Notes: generated from the sequence alone by a model not told the origin. A stretch of DNA of 64,000 nucleotides from Brachionus rotundiformis (GCA_016802295.1 JAESIW010000154.1:1051944-1115943); one strand, 5' to 3'. Shown: positions 11,836 to 24,475, counted from the stretch's first letter. Numbers and translations are program-made.

Positions 11836-13449
11836 TTAATAATCTACGACAGCTATCTTATTTCCAGAATAAGAGCCCAAATATAATTTTTTGTCATAAA
11901 GAACAGCGTTAGTAATGAATTTTACATTTTTACCATGCTTATCATGCCAAGATTTTAAAATGTTTCCTTGTAAGTCATATTCAGCAACCAAACCATATTT
12001 AGGCCAAATATTCATTATCACTGAATGATTTATAAACTTAAATATTTAATTAAATTAGACTCTATATTAAATTTTAATTTAACATTCAAGAGACCACTAT
12101 GTCGAAAATATAATAGAAAATAAAAAAATATTTAAAGAATTTTGTAAGGCTTATAAGTGATATCAACTGGTCTTTTAATGTTTAATTAAATTTGATATCT
12201 AATTTAAAATTAATAAAATTAAAAACAAAGATTACATATCCAATTATTGATCTCAAAACAGGAAATTTTCCAAAGTAACCAGACAGAGATCCATGCTTTG
12301 GAAACACAACTACAAACGGAACCAAAAGAGTGTTCAAATCAGTCAAGCGTATTGCATCGCTGAGACCTGGTAGTTCTGCAAAAAGTTCTGATTTACCTTT
12401 GTAGAGACCTTCTAAATGTAACCTAAAATATTAAAATTCTATTTATTCAATATTTAATAAAATAATTAATTAAAATACTTAATAATTCTTGCTTTGGAAA
12501 ATTCACTGATCAAAAGAGCATCTTTGTTTGGAGTTAATTGAATGCCATTTGGATAATAAAGATGATCTATTAGCAAATCGAGCTTATCTTTCTTTTCATT
12601 GTAGCGGAAAACTCTTCCACTTGAATATGAAAATATTATATCCTCAATTGCTTCATTTAAAGTGTGTTTATCAGTGCTGTCTACAAAATAAATGTTGTCA
12701 CCATCAACGTCTAAGTCTTCAGTACACTTAAGTGGCTTGTTACCAAAACGAGTATCATTGGAATTAAGGATTATTTCTTTGGTCTTTTTATCAACATCAA
12801 TTTTCACTAAGCCATAAAATGTGTCTGCTACATACAAATATTTTGTACCTGGTTTCATCCTAAGACCAAAAGGACGACCACATGAAGGATCTGCCACATT
12901 CCACTTGCTCTCATCATCTAAATAAAACTATATAGAGAGAATAAATATAAACTTGATAATATATACTGCAAATTCTGTCATCAATTTCTTTTCCTGTTCG
13001 TATTATTTTTTCAATATGACCACCAGGGTCTACCCGAATAATAAGTCCATTTCTAAGACCAGTGTAAAAAGAGCCATTGGAATCAAAAGCAATTGCTTCT
13101 GGACCATTTAATTTTACATCAATAAATTTTGCTGTCTCCAATAAATCATTTTCTTGCCATCCCAGTTCGTATGGATGACCATATCTAGGAAAAAAATTAA
13201 ACTAACATTTTTACAAAAAATTTTTAATCACCTAAAAAAAATAGTATTAATTGGATAAATGGAAAAATATGAGTACGAAATTAGAATTGAGATTATAAAC
13301 AAGGCAATTACGATGTAATATCGTGCCAAAAACATTTGAAAATGGTTCAACAAATTTTGTCGTCTCAGTTCAATTTTTGGTAAGGATGTGGACTCCGTTC
13401 CATTTACCGTGTTTTCTATGGTTATTTTTCTTATACGAACAGATTCCAT
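11836..13449 (-). CDS. APMAP/strictosidine-synthase-like membrane propeller protein, copy 1
   Basis: Predicted single-pass type II membrane protein with an external six-bladed propeller, as in adipocyte plasma membrane-associated protein (APMAP), a relative of strictosidine synthase and paraoxonase. Minus-strand exons 13449-13232, 13184-12967, 12917-12479, 12422-12236 and 12036-11836 join in phase to 420 residues, close to human APMAP (416). A cytoplasmic tail of about 45 residues precedes a membrane span at ~45-65. Family landmarks follow in order: NGPEAIAF, YTGLRNG, CGRPFGLR, VADTFYGL, YFVDST, YYPNGIQL, WPKYGLVAEY, LYLGSYSG. Hydrolase or arylesterase activity is known for relatives and only inferred here. 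It lies head-to-head with a paralog 0.76 kb away. Confidence 0.9.
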
Positions 13450-14210
13450 TTTTTTAATTTTGGATTAATTTTATTTAAATATATTCAAGTTAAAATTATT
13501 TTTAAAAATTTATTTAAATTTAAACTTAAGATTTATAAATAGAGTATTTTAGACAATGGTTTTATTTAGATAAATTTAGAGAATACCATAAATTTTTGGA
13601 AAGTTGATTTTGGAGAATTTTTATTATTAACTTGTCAATAGACATTAACATATGTTCGAGACCTCAATTAAAATACTTGAAAATAAATAATTAATAATAA
13701 TTTAATTTTGTTGAAAATTAATTAAATTAAAAAAGAATTATTTATAACATTAAAAATAAGCGAAAAAAATTCTTTGTCATAGCTAATCAACCAATATTTA
13801 AAATTAATGAAAAAATTATTTTAGCGTCTTTCTGAGATTAGTAGTTAATGATTTAAATAATTGATTTTATTAATATAAATTTATATTAATTCCATATACT
13901 TCTTACACCATCAAAAATAGTTTGAAATAATTTTATCTAAGTTAATATTCAATGTTTCTAAAATATATTGATCTTAAGAGATTTCAATAGATTTTAAAAA
14001 TTAAAAAAAATTATTTTTTTTTCATGACTTGATACAATTTTTGGTAGGTAATGATATAATTTGAATAACATGGTAAAAATGTTAAATTTATTCAAGAATT
14101 TTAATTGAAATAAAAATTTGCTTGGTTTCGCATACAGGCAATAAAATAACTTTGGCAAATTATTAAAATTTTCAAGCGTAAAAATATTTTATTAGAAAAA
14201 AAATTAAAAA
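13450..14210. promoter_or_regulatory. Shared divergent intergenic region of the two APMAP-like genes
   Basis: Two paralogous genes start outward from this 761-base AT-rich spacer, so it must contain both promoters or a bidirectional one. No clear TATA, Inr or factor-binding cluster could be distinguished from background A/T runs. Confidence 0.45.
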
Positions 14211-15595
14211 ATGCCCGGACAACGTTCTGATCAGGCAAAATGGATCCTGACTGGATTATTTGTGGCCTTAGGAGCTCTATTTTTTACAAGATTTCCTCTT
14301 TTTGCTTACAATTTTTCCCAAAATATCCAATCATCAATTGTTAAGTAATTTTTTTTTAAAGGTAGTTAATTATTTATTATCTTTAAATAAGATTGCCAGC
14401 TTTGGTCTCGTTTGAGGGAGGTTTAAAGCCAAACGAAAAATTAACCAAAGCCGAACGAGTTCAACAAGGAGTCTTGGTTGGACCTGAAACCATTGAATTT
14501 TTAAAAGATGGATTCTTCTTTACTGGACTTTTAAATGGACAAGTAGTAAAAGTTGATTCCAAAAACACTTCCAATATTGAACTAATAGCCCAAATGGGAC
14601 CATTTACCTATGAGGATTGTAGTAAGGTTTTCTACAATTAAAAAAAAGTTAATTAATTTTTTTAGAAAAAGTAAATGAAACTCCTAATAAAAATTGTGGT
14701 AGACCTTTAGGTCTTAGACTTGACCAGTCTGAAGATAACTTATACGTAGCTGATGCTTATCATGGAATATTTAAAATCAATTTAAAGACTAGTAATAAAA
14801 TCATTCATTTTAATTTTTTTAAGATTAAATTAAAAAATATTAATTAATTAAAAAATTTAGAGACAAAGACGGCTATTATTAAAGCAGATGATTCACGTTT
14901 TGGAGATAAACCGATGAAGCTGGTGAATGATATAGATATAGAAGGGGACATGATCTATTTTATAGATTCATCCCATTTAAGACCTGTGGAATGTGCTATT
15001 GAAGAACACCTAGAGGCTAATCCAAGAGGTCGTCTATTTTCTTTTAACCAAAAAACAAATGAATTAAAATTGTTATTGGATGATCTGTTTTTTCCAAATG
15101 GTTTACAGCTTAGTCCAAAAAAGGATTTCGTTTTCATTAATGAAAATTCCATGTCCAGAATTCTGAAATTTTATCTGAAAGGTGAGAAAATTGGCAAGGT
15201 TGAGTTGTTCACTGTTATTCCAGGTTATGGAGATACAATACGTCTCAGTGAAAAAAATACTCTTTTGGTACCTTTTGCAGCCGTTAGACCCACCATTTTG
15301 GACTATTTGGCTGAATGGCCTAGTGTCAGGAACTTCCTGTTTAAGGTTAAAATAAAATTAAACAAATTTATTTTAAAAATTTTATTTTCAGATTTTAAAT
15401 TCTAAATATTTGTTTAAAATAATTCCCAAATATGGTCTTATAGCAGAATATGACATGAATGGAAAGGTGATTAGATCGTGGCATGATCCAGCTGGCACAA
15501 AAATTGAATGCACAACTGCAGGTGCAATTTATGATAACAAACTATATTTGGGATCTTTTTATAATAATTTTTTGGGCGTTGTTGATTTGAATTGA
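14211..15595 (+). CDS. APMAP/strictosidine-synthase-like membrane propeller protein, copy 2
   Basis: Exons 14211-14344, 14392-14621, 14666-14791, 14861-15345 and 15392-15595 join in phase to 392 residues. The start is the ATG of a short first exon encoding a ~15-residue tail and a membrane span (~12-35). The propeller shows LVGPETIEF, FTGLLNGQVVKV, CGRPLGLRL, VADAYHGIFKI, LVNDIDI, YFIDSS, FFPNGLQLSP, IPKYGLIAEYDM and LYLGSF. Compared with copy 1 the introns after the anchor, before CGRP and before the last blade occupy equivalent positions and phases, while the middle intron differs. Function as for APMAP is inferred. Confidence 0.9.
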
Positions 15596-17839
15596 TTTAA
15601 ATTAATTATTAAGCATAAATGATTTTTTAAATTATTTTTAAAGATTAGTTTAATTTTTTTTTCGTAAAGGGGAAATTAATCACGAAATTTTTAATTATTC
15701 TATTTTGTCTTAGATAACTAGCGTAATTTTGAATTTTGAATAACTTCCTGCGGAAAATTTAGATATTTTAAACATTAAATTGCAGTAAATTAATTAATTT
15801 TTATAATTTCTTGTCGAAATTGTTGTGTAATTTATTTTATTTAATCTTTTAATGCGGAATTTGATTTGAGTTAAGCCTTCTAATCTAACTAAATTATTGC
15901 TTTAAAATCCTTTTTTAAATTGCTTTCATTAAAAATCTTATTTTTAGATACTAGGAATAAAATTTATTAAATTTATCAAACTTATGATTCTAATCAATAA
16001 ATATCAGTTTAATTAAAAAAAAATTACATACTACATTTTTTTTTAAAAAAAATTTGTGCCGAAAACATAAATTTAATTTTAGATCAGTTTCTATTTAGTT
16101 TATGAATTTAAATTTTAATTAGCTAGATAATTAAATATTTTTTCAATTTTCTAATTTACTTCGATAGTTAAATTTAAAGAAGAAAAATTTAAATTTATTA
16201 ATTTACCGAATTGAGAAAAAATATTAATTGTCTGCCAATTGGAATTGACCAACCCATTTATGAATAAATTTTATTAATCATCAGACAACTACAAGAAAAT
16301 AATTTTTAATTTTGTCTTTCTTTAATATTACTTTTTTATATTCATATCATTATTTAATTAATTTGGTAAGAAAATTACCTTGTCTTTTCATATGCTCAAT
16401 TAATTACTTCCTTATAACATCAGCAATTTTTCATTTTTTTGTAATTTTCAGAGAAAACATTATTTTGTATTTTAATTTACAGGCTATAAAGCATTCATCT
16501 ATTACATTAAAATATTTTCAATATTCAACAGTGAATAGACATCAGAATAATTAAGTTTAAAATAAGTTAAATTAATTAAACTAATTAGATTTTTAATCAA
16601 CTACTATTCGGAATACGAACAGTCCGAAAAAGAGTCTAAATAAAGACTAATATTTGTTTAATTAGATTCTTTGCTTTAACAACAAAAAAAGTGAAAAATA
16701 AGCAAATATAATCATTGAAAATTGAATCTATAATTTTTTTGCTTAGATTAGAAATATCAAAAGTACAGAAATATAAATATAAATTTTACTAACGTGAATA
16801 AAATAGTAATTTTTTTGTTTTCATTTATTAAAAGAAATGTTTATTAAGAAAAAAATTTTTAAAATAAAGATCTAAAATGCGATCTGCTTATAAATAAAAA
16901 GAACTATTTTTTCATAATTTAAGTAATGTTTTTTATTTTTTTAATGATAATTTGTTAATAAACTAATTAAATCAAAGTTTCATTCAATTTGACTAATTTC
17001 TATGTTAAAATCTGACTTCATTTCACATCTCATATTTCTATTACCTGGAGAATAACAAAAATGTATAAATCATTTATAAGTCTACTTCAAATTAGCTTCT
17101 AATTTTTTTCTTGTGTCATTAAAATTTGGAAAAAAATAATTAAAAAAATTGAGTATTTATTTAAATAATAATATGGAGCTATAGTTATTATCGATGTAAA
17201 TCATAATCTTTTTAAAAATATAAAAGGTTTTTAGTGATCGTTTAATTAAAAATTTTAAAAAAATTGTCATCTGCCTTTTTTCTCTAATTTTCCTAATCAA
17301 AAGAACCACTTGACTATAACTTAACAATTTGGAAACAGATGACATATCGGTATTTTTTCAAATTTCCAAATCTAGTACAATAATCTTTCGTCAGATAATT
17401 AATGATGATTTTTTTATTGTTCTAAATTATTCTAGTCTTTTAATTCATTGTTCACTGGACTCATACTAAATTAGATAAGCCATTAAAATCTTCTTTTTTT
17501 ATTATTATTAATTATTTTAAATTGTAATTCAATTTGAATTTAAATAAAAAAATTGAAATCCTACAACTAATTCTACACATTATCTTCTTAAATTTAAAAG
17601 CAATCAATAGGGTTTTAATAATAAATCACATTTCTTAAAATTTTTCTTAATATGCTTAAATTTGGAAATTTTCATTTTACTTCACCAAACTACCTGTAAT
17701 TAATTTTTTTAAATTAATTTCTGTATCTATTCAGATATATAAAATAGATTTCATTTTCTCAAAAACTAATCAATATCTAATCAGAAACAAACTCACAGCA
17801 CACCACATTGGTTCAAAACTGGAATAAATTTTGTAATAA
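15596..17839. other. AT-rich intergenic region before GPCR copy 2
   Basis: About 2.2 kb without a supported gene. Short open frames at about 16312-16554 and 17157-17345 are low-complexity Phe/Ile/Lys/Leu strings typical of random AT-rich sequence and were not called. Confidence 0.5.
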
Positions 17840-19189
17840 ATGATCATGATGAAAAATATCATATCTCAAAAAATGAATCTAGAAAACTTGACAAATTTGA
17901 ACAAATCAGACTCAATTTACCTGAATCCACAGATAGAAACATTCTACGAATTATCAAAATGGTTAAATGCTATTTTAATGAGCTTGATTGCACTTGTTGG
18001 ACTTTATGGAAACATAATGTCAATTCTGATCTTTTCAAGCAAATCTTATAACAAAAATTCCATCAAGTCCCTCCGACTGTATTTGATCACCCTTTCGGCC
18101 AGCGATTTGTGCGTAATTGTGTTCCATTATGTCGATTTTACCTTTAGACAATGGGTCAACCTCACAGCTTCATATGATTCTAAATTTAATTTAGTTGACA
18201 AATTGTTAATTTTGTGTAAGCTAGTTCCCTATTTTCGGAACGTTTTCCGCACCATATCTGTCTACACACTGACCCTAATGACTCTACAAAGACTCATACT
18301 GCTTCACTTTTCGTCACTCAGGGTCAAATGGTCTTCGACCAAATTTAACCAGCAGCTTTTAGTTGGCCTTTTCATCATAGCCTTGGTAATCAACTCGACT
18401 AGCTTGGTTATTAATGACCAAGTCAAGCAGCCTTTTACCGGTGAGTTGTACTGCTCGGTCCGAGAGGACTTTGTCGACTTACAGTTCAAGATTGATATTG
18501 TATTTGTCATTATCACTATTTTGTTTCCTAGTATCTTTATTTTATTATTGAGCATTGTTTTATTTATCAATGTTAAAAAAGCATCGCCAAAGGGTCGAGT
18601 GGCAAAGCAATCTTTCCAAGCTAATTCAAGTCTATTGAGCAAACAAGTTCTCAAGTACAAAAATTATTTCAGTTATTTGAATACAAGATATCCACAGATG
18701 CCCAATTTGGAAAACATGCAAACAATTGAGATAAAGAATTTGAATAATATCGAGAGTAGCTTTATGGTTGAGGACAGTGTGCCTAATCATTATGAAAAGT
18801 TTTCAGATGATAATTCAAAACTTAAGTCTACCACCGATGTGTTTGCCATAAAGAAATCATTGAACCAGTCCATTAGAACAACGTACATGTTAGTAATTGT
18901 TTCCAAATGGTTTATATTGCTGCATTTGCCTTACTTTTTGTGCTGGATGCTGTTTCACCTGAGCGCAAATCAAACCTATTTTGCCTCGCTGGACCCCTGG
19001 AATCAAAAATATCTACTAAGAGCTTTTCTGAACTTGTTCGAAATATTTTTCCTAATGAATTATACAATCAATTTTTTACTCTATTTCATTAATGGACCTT
19101 TGTTTAGAAAGAGACATTCCAAGAAAGTATTTAAGCTAATACAAAATTTTGTTTATGTTGTATCACAATGCTTTAAATTTATAGTCTAA
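17840..19189 (+). CDS. Rhodopsin-family peptide-type GPCR, copy 2
   Basis: Predicted seven-helix receptor of 449 residues in a single exon, paralogous to the receptor at 10395. It shares long near-identical blocks such as FSSKS-NKNS, PYFRNVFRT and SVYTL. Landmarks: N58 in TM1, D89 in TM2, C126 and C205 as the likely disulphide, LQR at the end of TM3 instead of DRY, P230 in TM5, C368-W369 in TM6, and NYTINFLLY in TM7. The third intracellular loop is long (about residues 245-345) and rich in Ser, Lys and Asn, unlike copy 1, suggesting different coupling or desensitisation (inference). The ligand is unknown; FMRFamide-like neuropeptides are a reasonable guess from the TM7 form. Confidence 0.88.
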   Translation: MIMMKNIISQKMNLENLTNLNKSDSIYLNPQIETFYELSKWLNAILMSLIALVGLYGNIMSILIFSSKSYNKNSIKSLRLYLITLSASDLCVIVFHYVDFTFRQWVNLTASYDSKFNLVDKLLILCKLVPYFRNVFRTISVYTLTLMTLQRLILLHFSSLRVKWSSTKFNQQLLVGLFIIALVINSTSLVINDQVKQPFTGELYCSVREDFVDLQFKIDIVFVIITILFPSIFILLLSIVLFINVKKASPKGRVAKQSFQANSSLLSKQVLKYKNYFSYLNTRYPQMPNLENMQTIEIKNLNNIESSFMVEDSVPNHYEKFSDDNSKLKSTTDVFAIKKSLNQSIRTTYMLVIVSKWFILLHLPYFLCWMLFHLSANQTYFASLDPWNQKYLLRAFLNLFEIFFLMNYTINFLLYFINGPLFRKRHSKKVFKLIQNFVYVVSQCFKFIV

Positions 19190-19683
19190 TTATTTTTTTA
19201 AAATTTTAAAATCTCTAAACAAAAAAGTCTGTAAAAATATATGAATTATCATTTATGATTTAAAAATAAACAATGATTTTAATCCATTATTTTATTTAGT
19301 TTAATTTATTTCAAAAAATTTGTCGAAATCTGAAATAATCTTTATAGGATTTATAAAATTTTATAAATTTTTATCTTTCTTTGAGAATATTTATGAGAGA
19401 TATTCATTCAATTTTTTGAATTTTCTTTGATTGAATTTGATTGAAATTTCTTTGATTGATTGAATTGATGCGGATTCTTTCCAAAATTCGTTTGAAAGGG
19501 CCCAATTAGAGCCAGTTTATATAATAAATGAAAGTTTGATAATTAAAATTAAATTTAATTAATTATTTTATTTAAATTCTAATCTTATCTAAGATAAATA
19601 AAAAAACTCGTATTTAAATTAAACTATTAATTCTATTTTGTAAAATTTTTTTTTGTTTCTTTTTGTTCTTGGTCTATTTCAGT
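19190..19683. other. Convergent intergenic region between GPCR copy 2 and P450
   Basis: AT-rich 3' flanks of two convergent genes. A small run of TTGATTGAA-like short repeats occurs around 19425-19465. No gene or RNA was recognised. Confidence 0.45.
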
Positions 19684-22037
19684 CTATCTAGGCGATATTT
19701 TTACGTAAATTGGATCAATCGGTCTTCCAAAGCCATTTAATTTAATGTGTTCCTTGTTAAAATTTACTTTTCAATTAATATTTTTATATAAAGATAAAAA
19801 TTACTGGAGATTTTTCACATTTTTCAAACCTATATTTAGAAATTATCAAGCCAAGTAAAAGCTTGATCTCAAGAGTAGCAAATCTCATGCCAACGCAATT
19901 TCTTGGTCCAGAGCCGAACGGCATAAACGAAACACTTTCTCTTTTGCTCCAACTTTCTTGGTCAAATCTTTCAGGTCTGAACTCGTTGGGATTTGAATAC
20001 AATTTCGGATCATTATGTATAGTCCAAATTGGCACTGTTACCACTGTTCCTTTTTTAATTGTAATACCATTGTAATCATAGTCTCTACTGGCAACTCTAT
20101 CTATTCTTGTGGTAGCTGGAAACATTCGAAGAGTCTCATTTATAACCTGATCCATAAAAGTCATTTCTCTCACTGAGTCATAGTTAAGCTCTCCATTCTA
20201 AAAAAACAAATCATTATAAGATAAAAAATTTGTTTTTAAAATTTACAGTATCCAAAATTGTTTTGATTTCATCGAAGAGCTTTTCTTGGTATGACGGATT
20301 CATTGCCAAATTGTAGGTTATAAAGCACAATGTTTGAGAAGTAGTTTCATAGCCAGCAAACAAGAATAAGAAACTTTGTGCCATGATTTCTTCATTTGAT
20401 AGAATTTTTTTGAAGCTTGTACTTTATTTAGCCAATTATTAATTAACTTTATTAATTTTTCTAGATTTAAATTCTAACCTTGATTCTTCATGGTCCAAAA
20501 TGGCTTGAATGAAATCCTCTCTTTTCTTGTTAAAATGCTTAAATTTAAATTTAAAGTTTATGGTTAAGAGTACCTCTAAGTTGTTTTTTCGACGATCAAT
20601 TATCATGGAAAAAAATTGGTGAAAAAAATCCATACTTTTCCCAGGAAAGAATTGAATAATATTTTTTTCAACAAGAAATTTGCAAAATTTCGGAAATAGA
20701 ACTTAATTTTAACAAAATATAATCTTAATTTTAGTATTAAATTATTTATCTATTTACAAGCGAAGAATATTTTCAAATTGACTGTAGAAAATACTTGAAA
20801 AATTTTCCGCAAATGTGACAAAAACTCATTGTCAGACTCATTTACTGAATTAATGGAAACACCAAAGCAGCAACTACTAATTACATCCAGCGTATAACCA
20901 GAAAACAAGCTTAAAACCAAAACCAATTTAAAAAATAGAATTCATTTATTTATTTATTATTATCACATGGTCAAAATATAAATTAATAAAAAAATCTTTA
21001 ATTTACGTTTTTAGGTCCAGTATTCTATCATTTTGACATACGTTTTCAAGAAAACTATCCAACGATTTTCCACAATCTTTCATATGTTTTGACATCTAAA
21101 AAAATAAACTTTTACTAAGATAATTAGTTTTTTTTAATTAGCTTATAGCTTATACTGTGACAATTTAAAAAATATATCTTAAACATGATAAAAATAATTC
21201 CAAATGTTTTTTTCTTCTTGTATAATTTAATGATAACATAATAAAAAATATTTTTTGATCTCGATATCATGAAAATTTCTGAAGTCTGAGATCTTGGCTA
21301 AGGTCAATATGGTCCAATAGATAAGACAAATAATGTAAAAAATGTTCATAATTTTTTTCAAAGTCAGCTAATGGTGTGTAAAAACTCTATTGTACCAAAT
21401 TTCACAGAACTGGTATTAATAAAACCAACTGAAAAAATTTTTTTACTAATTTTAATTTTCCAGAGCTGAATGCAGTAGTCACAATAGTTCTGGCATTTTT
21501 CCATTCTTCTTCTTTGAGATTGGTTAGAAATTTATCAGCTGGTTTGATTGCCAGTGAGTCAATAATCTAAACTATAATAATTTTAATCTTTTGAATAGAT
21601 ATTATTTTAGAATGTACTCTTCTATCAGCAAAGCAGTTAAAATCTTTAATCAATACATTTTTTAATAATTGGACATCGGTGGTCAGAAGCACAGGTGTTG
21701 AGCCCTCAAAATAGCCTAAAATCGGTCCGTATTTTTTAATTAGCTCGGTGTCATTTTCCGCAAAACCTTTGATCAAGACATTTTGAAAGTTTCCAATTAT
21801 TGGCCATGGAATTGGACCTGGTACATTTTTAAAATACAATATTTTATCAAACCAATTTTTGGTGCTAATTACTTTAGATTAAGCTAATTAATTAAATTAT
21901 CTATTTAAATATTACATTTTAATTAAAATAATAGCCGATGTGGTAATGCCAAGTGTTACGATGAGATCTTTTCTGAAAACCAGATCATGCAGATAATTAA
22001 ATAATAATTTTGCTGATTCATTTTGTAAAAAAGCCAT
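19684..22037 (-). CDS. CYP3-clan-like microsomal cytochrome P450
   Basis: Haem-thiolate monooxygenase predicted to sit in the ER membrane. Ten minus-strand exons (22037-21916, 21864-21618, 21566-21447, 21095-21007, 20909-20758, 20701-20574, 20537-20479, 20421-20247, 20197-19805, 19752-19684) join in phase to 517 residues, typical of the family. An N-terminal membrane anchor precedes the PGP hinge (VPGPIPWP). Also seen are EEEWKNARTI of helix C, the I-helix AGYETT (~328-333), the K-helix ETLR (385-388), RPERF, and the haem loop PFGSGPRNC with C465 as the iron ligand. The stretches DCGKSLDSFLE and SGYTLDVI are CYP3/CYP6-like. All catalytic motifs are intact. The 36-base intron between exons 6 and 7 is in frame and could instead be coding (529 residues). 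The substrate is unknown. Confidence 0.92.
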
Positions 22038-22255
22038 TTTTAATTTGCCTAGTTTATAAATATAAATTTTTATTTGTTATTTTCTTCAATGATAATTTAT
22101 TTATTTTAATTTTAACAGAATATGTAAAAACTAAATTATATTTCGAAAATGTTAATTTCAGAAACTGAATTGGTACATTCCTTTCACAATGAGTCAAAAA
22201 TAAAATTTCTTTAATTATATTTTTGAATGATTTTATTAATTTAATAACAAATTAA

Positions 22256-24475
22256 TTATAAATTTTTTATTCTTTCAATCATAAAAATTAAAGACAACTT
22301 TTGACTATAAAATGTCAAGTTACTATCATTTTCAGTGGAAATTGGTCGAAAAAATTTTTCCAAAATAATTTCAAAAAAGCTGAGTATTCCATCAACATAA
22401 TAATTTTCAATCAATCGTTGATCAAAATAGGTAAAGATCAAATCAACGAGTTTAAGAATTGAGCCAATATTGTCACTAATTAAGTCAAAGTCCTCGTTTT
22501 CAATTCCTCTATGGATCAAATAGTCAATTAAGTTTTTGAAATACGGAGTCCAAACCTTTTCTAAATATATGCTAAAACCAATTCTAATTAAATTAATAAA
22601 TAATTTACCCAATCTTAAAAAATATTTATCTTTTGATTTAGTTTCCAAAATTTCCAAATACAAATTAATTGAGGTCAACCAATTTTTGATGTCCAGACTT
22701 CGAGCATTGGCCTCGTACAATTTTAACACATTAAAGAATTCTCTTTCAAAAATGTCCTCCATTTGAAATTTGTCCAAAAATTTAAGCACTGACATAAGAC
22801 AATCTTTGAGTTCCAAAGCGCTACCAGTCCTCTTTTTAAAGAAATTAAAAATTTTATAAAAATGTCTTTGTTTAAGAAAATTTTTACATCTAAAATTATA
22901 GCACAAAAATTTATCATCCTCTCAAGTGTAACTATGTTTTCTAAATCTGTATATCTTTTCAAATAAATTTGTATAAAAAAACCTATTTCTTGAAGCTTTT
23001 TAAATTAAAATTGAAAAAAAAAATCAATCAGTTAATTACTAATTACTTGATTTATTTGCGCTTTTTCAAAGACAATATTGGTAATTTTTGGCCAAAAGAT
23101 CCTAAAAAATAATTTCAAATCTATTTCTATAAGAAAATTAATTTTGATTAATAAAATTAGTCTATTAAAAACACTTTTAAATTTTATCAAATTTTTGATT
23201 ATTTCAAAGCTAGCTCCAATTTGGTAAACACCCAGCATTGAGTGTGTTCTTCCATTAGATATATCAATTAAATTAATCAAAATGGTCATAATGTCCAAAT
23301 ATCTTGCTGAAAATACTTCTTTTAATATCGGAGGATTTGATCGTGCAAACTCGTTAATCGTACCCAAGCATTTGTTCAAAAACTCAACTGACTTGGTGCA
23401 TTGTTTGCTTCCAGTATGAACCTCTGATTCTAACAAAGTAACCATAAGATTAAAAATTTGCCAGTATGTCATATTTAGCTTTCTGTTCACACTGCCATAT
23501 CTTAGAACTAAATCAGCCAGTCTTGAAAGATCATTTACACATGATAGCCTGTATGCAGTGGAGGAATGGAAAAAGTTTGCCAAAATATTGTAGCCATTAA
23601 AGATTTGGCTAAATAGTTCTATTAAATTGGAGCAACTTGTCAGATTCATTGAGTTAGTTATGAGAAAATTATCAAGAGTTGTGGTAATTATTCTAAAGAG
23701 TTTGTCTGGATAATGTTTCCAATAAGTTGTCAGCTCGTGTATTTGATCAGTTAAAAAATTATTTTTTATTAAAAATTTCAAGTCCACTAATTTTACTAAA
23801 TGATAGATCAAGTCAAATTGAATAACTAGAAATGTAAAGTCGCTTTTTGATGGCACACAATTGGTAAAATAGGTGCAAATTTTTCCATGCACTCTTGTCA
23901 ACATTTCTTGATAAATGGTTCTAACCCTGCACAATGTGGAATCGAAAACCTGATTAATTACCAGCATTAAAAGCTTGATTATGTCTTTAGTAATCTTAAA
24001 TTTTTAACAACAGATAAATTTAAACTATAATTTGTTTAATTTACTTGAAAATTTGTGTCCGATTTTATTAAGATTGTAAATATTTCTAATATTTGTTTAA
24101 AAAAAATCTTAGTAAAAAAAAACTAACTAAAATATACAATTTTTAGCTCATTTACCTGATTGCTATAAAATTGAAGCAAAAAATGGTCTTGCTTTACCAA
24201 GTTCTTAAGTTTTTTAAAAAGTGAACGATTTTCGCAGCTAAGTTGTGTACAATTATCATCTTTTGATTCCTGTAATAATATTACTTTTGCAAAAAGTTCA
24301 TTAAGTGATTTAAAATCTTGATTAAATTTTAGTTCTGCACAAACTATCATATTTTTAAATGATAGTAGTAAATAAATTAATTTATAGATTTTTTACCAAA
24401 CCCTGACTGGACGAATTCGACTTTCCCAATCAGTTCAGGATTAAAATATAAAATGGGATCAAATCTACCAATCTT
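22256..24475 (-). CDS. Unrecognised multi-exon, probably all-helical protein (5' end missing)
   Basis: Not recognised. Minus-strand exons 24475-24397, 24343-24156, 24107-24045, 23994-23047, 22995-22888 and 22831-22256 join in phase into 653 codons ending at a TAA, with GT/AG borders throughout, so it is a real gene. The protein is rich in Leu, Ile, Phe and Lys with regularly spaced amphipathic helices and no signal peptide or obvious membrane span, resembling HEAT/ARM-type or other helical scaffolds. The start codon was not found: the first listed exon has an in-frame stop just upstream, so at least one more 5' exon must lie beyond 24475, perhaps in the spacer before the LRR gene. A distant relation to a DNA-repair scaffold such as MMS22L was considered but is too weak to call. 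Confidence 0.7.

Noticed and set aside
12914..13141. Separate small genes suggested by several short open frames in 11836-13449 and 14211-15595
   Set aside because: Splice sites and phases join them into two complete APMAP-like proteins; several apparent starts are non-ATG codons.
22723..22962. An alternative overlapping minus-strand protein in the unknown gene
   Set aside because: It is explained by an intron at 22887-22832; the frames before and after the intron join in phase.
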